A DNA stretch of 64,000 nucleotides, taken from contig NZ_CP117460.1 in assembly GCF_030687145.1 (NCBI RefSeq), positions 3,410,001 through 3,474,000 of the forward strand, written 5' to 3'. Shown in pieces: positions 63,128 through 64,000 of this stretch; within the stretch, counting starts at the first letter, position 1; each line of letters starts with the position of its first letter. The notes under the pieces are model-generated. The model did not search any database and was not told where the DNA came from. It was given only the letters and a program-made list of their open reading frames with translations. The DNA is from Pseudomonas sp. FP1742 (GTDB taxonomy: Bacteria; Pseudomonadota; Gammaproteobacteria; Pseudomonadales; Pseudomonadaceae). The position numbers were made by a program, and so were the translations under genes.

Positions 63128-64000
63128 ATGTCTGTCTCTACTACCCATGCCCCCTGTGACGAGCTCCTGCTCACCAGGGAAACGCCGGTACAGCGTCGCC
63201 GAGTACGCGCCGCCTGGCTGTTTCTGACACCGATGCTGCTGTGTCTGGCCCTGGTGGCGGCCTGGCCGCTGCTGCGGACATTCTGGTTCAGCCTGACCGA
63301 CGCCAACCTGGCGGACACTGCTGGCGGCACCTTCGTCGGCTTGAGCAATTATCTGTTCCACAACGGCTCCAGCTGGTCGGGCATTCTGGTCGATCCGCAA
63401 TGGTGGAACGCGGTGCGCAACACCTTGCATTTCACCGTGGTGTCGGTGGGGCTGGAGGTCGTCCTCGGGCTGCTGGTGGCGCTATTGCTGAACATCAAGT
63501 TCACCGGCCGCGCCCTGGTGCGGGCGTTGATTCTGATTCCGTGGGCGATTCCGACCATTGTCTCGGCGAAGATCTGGTCCTGGATGCTCAACGACCAGTT
63601 CGGCATCATCAATCACCTGATGCTCAGCCTCGGCCTGATTGACGCCCCCCTGGCCTGGACCGCCGATGCGGACCTGTCGATGTGGGCGGTGATCATCGTC
63701 GACGTCTGGAAGACCGTGCCTTTTGTCACGCTGCTGATGCTGGCGGCCTTGCAGATGTTGCCCGGCGATTGCTACGAAGCCGCCAGGGTCGATGGCATTC
63801 ATCCGCTGAAAGTGTTCTGGCGCGTCACGCTGCCACTGCTGATGCCCGCGCTGCTGGTAGCGGCGATCTTCCGCATCCTCGATTCACTGCGGGTGTTCGA
63901 CGTGATCTATGTGCTGACCTCGAACTCGTCGAGCACCATGAGCATGTCGGTGTATGCCCGCCAACACCTGGTGGAGTTCCAGGACGTCGGTTACGGCAGC
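63128..64000 (+). CDS. Sugar ABC importer permease (MalF/ThuF type), 3' end outside window
   Basis: The frame is open from the ATG at 63128 to the window end (291 codons). The protein has membrane spans beginning AAWLFLTPMLLCLALVAAWPLL, the typical FWFSLTDANL opening, VVSVGLEVVLGLLVALLLNI, and the EAA loop CYEAARVDGIHPLKVFWRVTLPLLMPAL. It forms the channel with a second permease, presumably just outside the window. It starts 21 bases after the binding-protein gene. Confidence 0.92.
   Translation, partial: MSVSTTHAPCDELLLTRETPVQRRRVRAAWLFLTPMLLCLALVAAWPLLRTFWFSLTDANLADTAGGTFVGLSNYLFHNGSSWSGILVDPQWWNAVRNTLHFTVVSVGLEVVLGLLVALLLNIKFTGRALVRALILIPWAIPTIVSAKIWSWMLNDQFGIINHLMLSLGLIDAPLAWTADADLSMWAVIIVDVWKTVPFVTLLMLAALQMLPGDCYEAARVDGIHPLKVFWRVTLPLLMPALLVAAIFRILDSLRVFDVIYVLTSNSSSTMSMSVYARQHLVEFQDVGYGS

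Overview
The window reads as a chromosome segment of a plant- or soil-associated Pseudomonas of the P. fluorescens group. The evidence is the Hrp1-type (P. syringae-like) type III secretion operons in syringae order, HrpL-type promoters, Pseudomonas REP elements, an aco acetoin locus in the Pseudomonas arrangement, and an 'edible' (EDB/ebo) cluster. No rRNA, tRNA, CRISPR array or intact insertion sequence was seen. All family names rest on motifs and remembered family sequences; no searches were run.

Region 1 (1-21.5 kb) is a type III secretion/effector region. At the left edge is the 3' end of an AvrE-family effector, followed by an aspartyl/asparaginyl beta-hydroxylase-like gene. On the other strand lie hrpW, a second harpin, the DspF/AvrF-type chaperone gene, an HxlR regulator and a complete 1,819-residue AvrE-family effector. 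Further on are a frameshifted hopF-family effector with its chaperone shcF, then hrpV-hrpT-hrcC-hrpG-hrpF, hrpE-hrpD-hrcJ-hrpB-hrpZ-hrpA and an hrpS-type activator. Five good hrp boxes and one degenerate one were read directly. The hrcU/hrcQRST/hrcN/hrcV/hrpL part of the system is not in the window. The region carries signs of rearrangement: two AvrE genes tail to tail, a duplicated hrpV 3' end flanking 8.2 kb, and a decayed copy of a sugar-transporter leader.

Region 2 (22.6-36 kb) is metabolic. It holds a probable amino-acid-type ABC importer (permease-ATPase fusion plus binding protein) in an operon with a 2OG-Fe(II) oxygenase and a TIM-barrel protein. A small chemoreceptor with a coupled partner gene follows, then an L-threonate/4-carbon acid sugar pathway (ltnD-otnK-otnC-gntP-otnI) with a DeoR regulator. 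Two copies of one REPIN element, in opposite orientation, bracket the chemoreceptor and threonate genes.

Region 3 (36.4-52.2 kb) is the most unusual. A six-gene ebo/EDB cluster (eboD-C-A-B-E-F, with eboD fused to a DedA/VTT membrane domain) runs by overlapping codons into a second gene set: c-heme protein, protein resembling the VioB N-terminal half, secreted Cys-rich protein, second c-heme protein, second VioB-like protein and a beta-propeller protein. The overlap (eboF/first c-heme gene, 22 nt) suggests one operon and one secreted or periplasmic redox pathway.

Region 4 (52.3-64 kb) holds the acetoin/2,3-butanediol catabolic operon (acoXABC-bdh) with its divergent sigma-54 activator AcoR, a readable -24/-12 promoter and palindromic activator sites. 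A sugar porin gene diverges from a sugar ABC importer (binding protein and a first permease cut by the window end).
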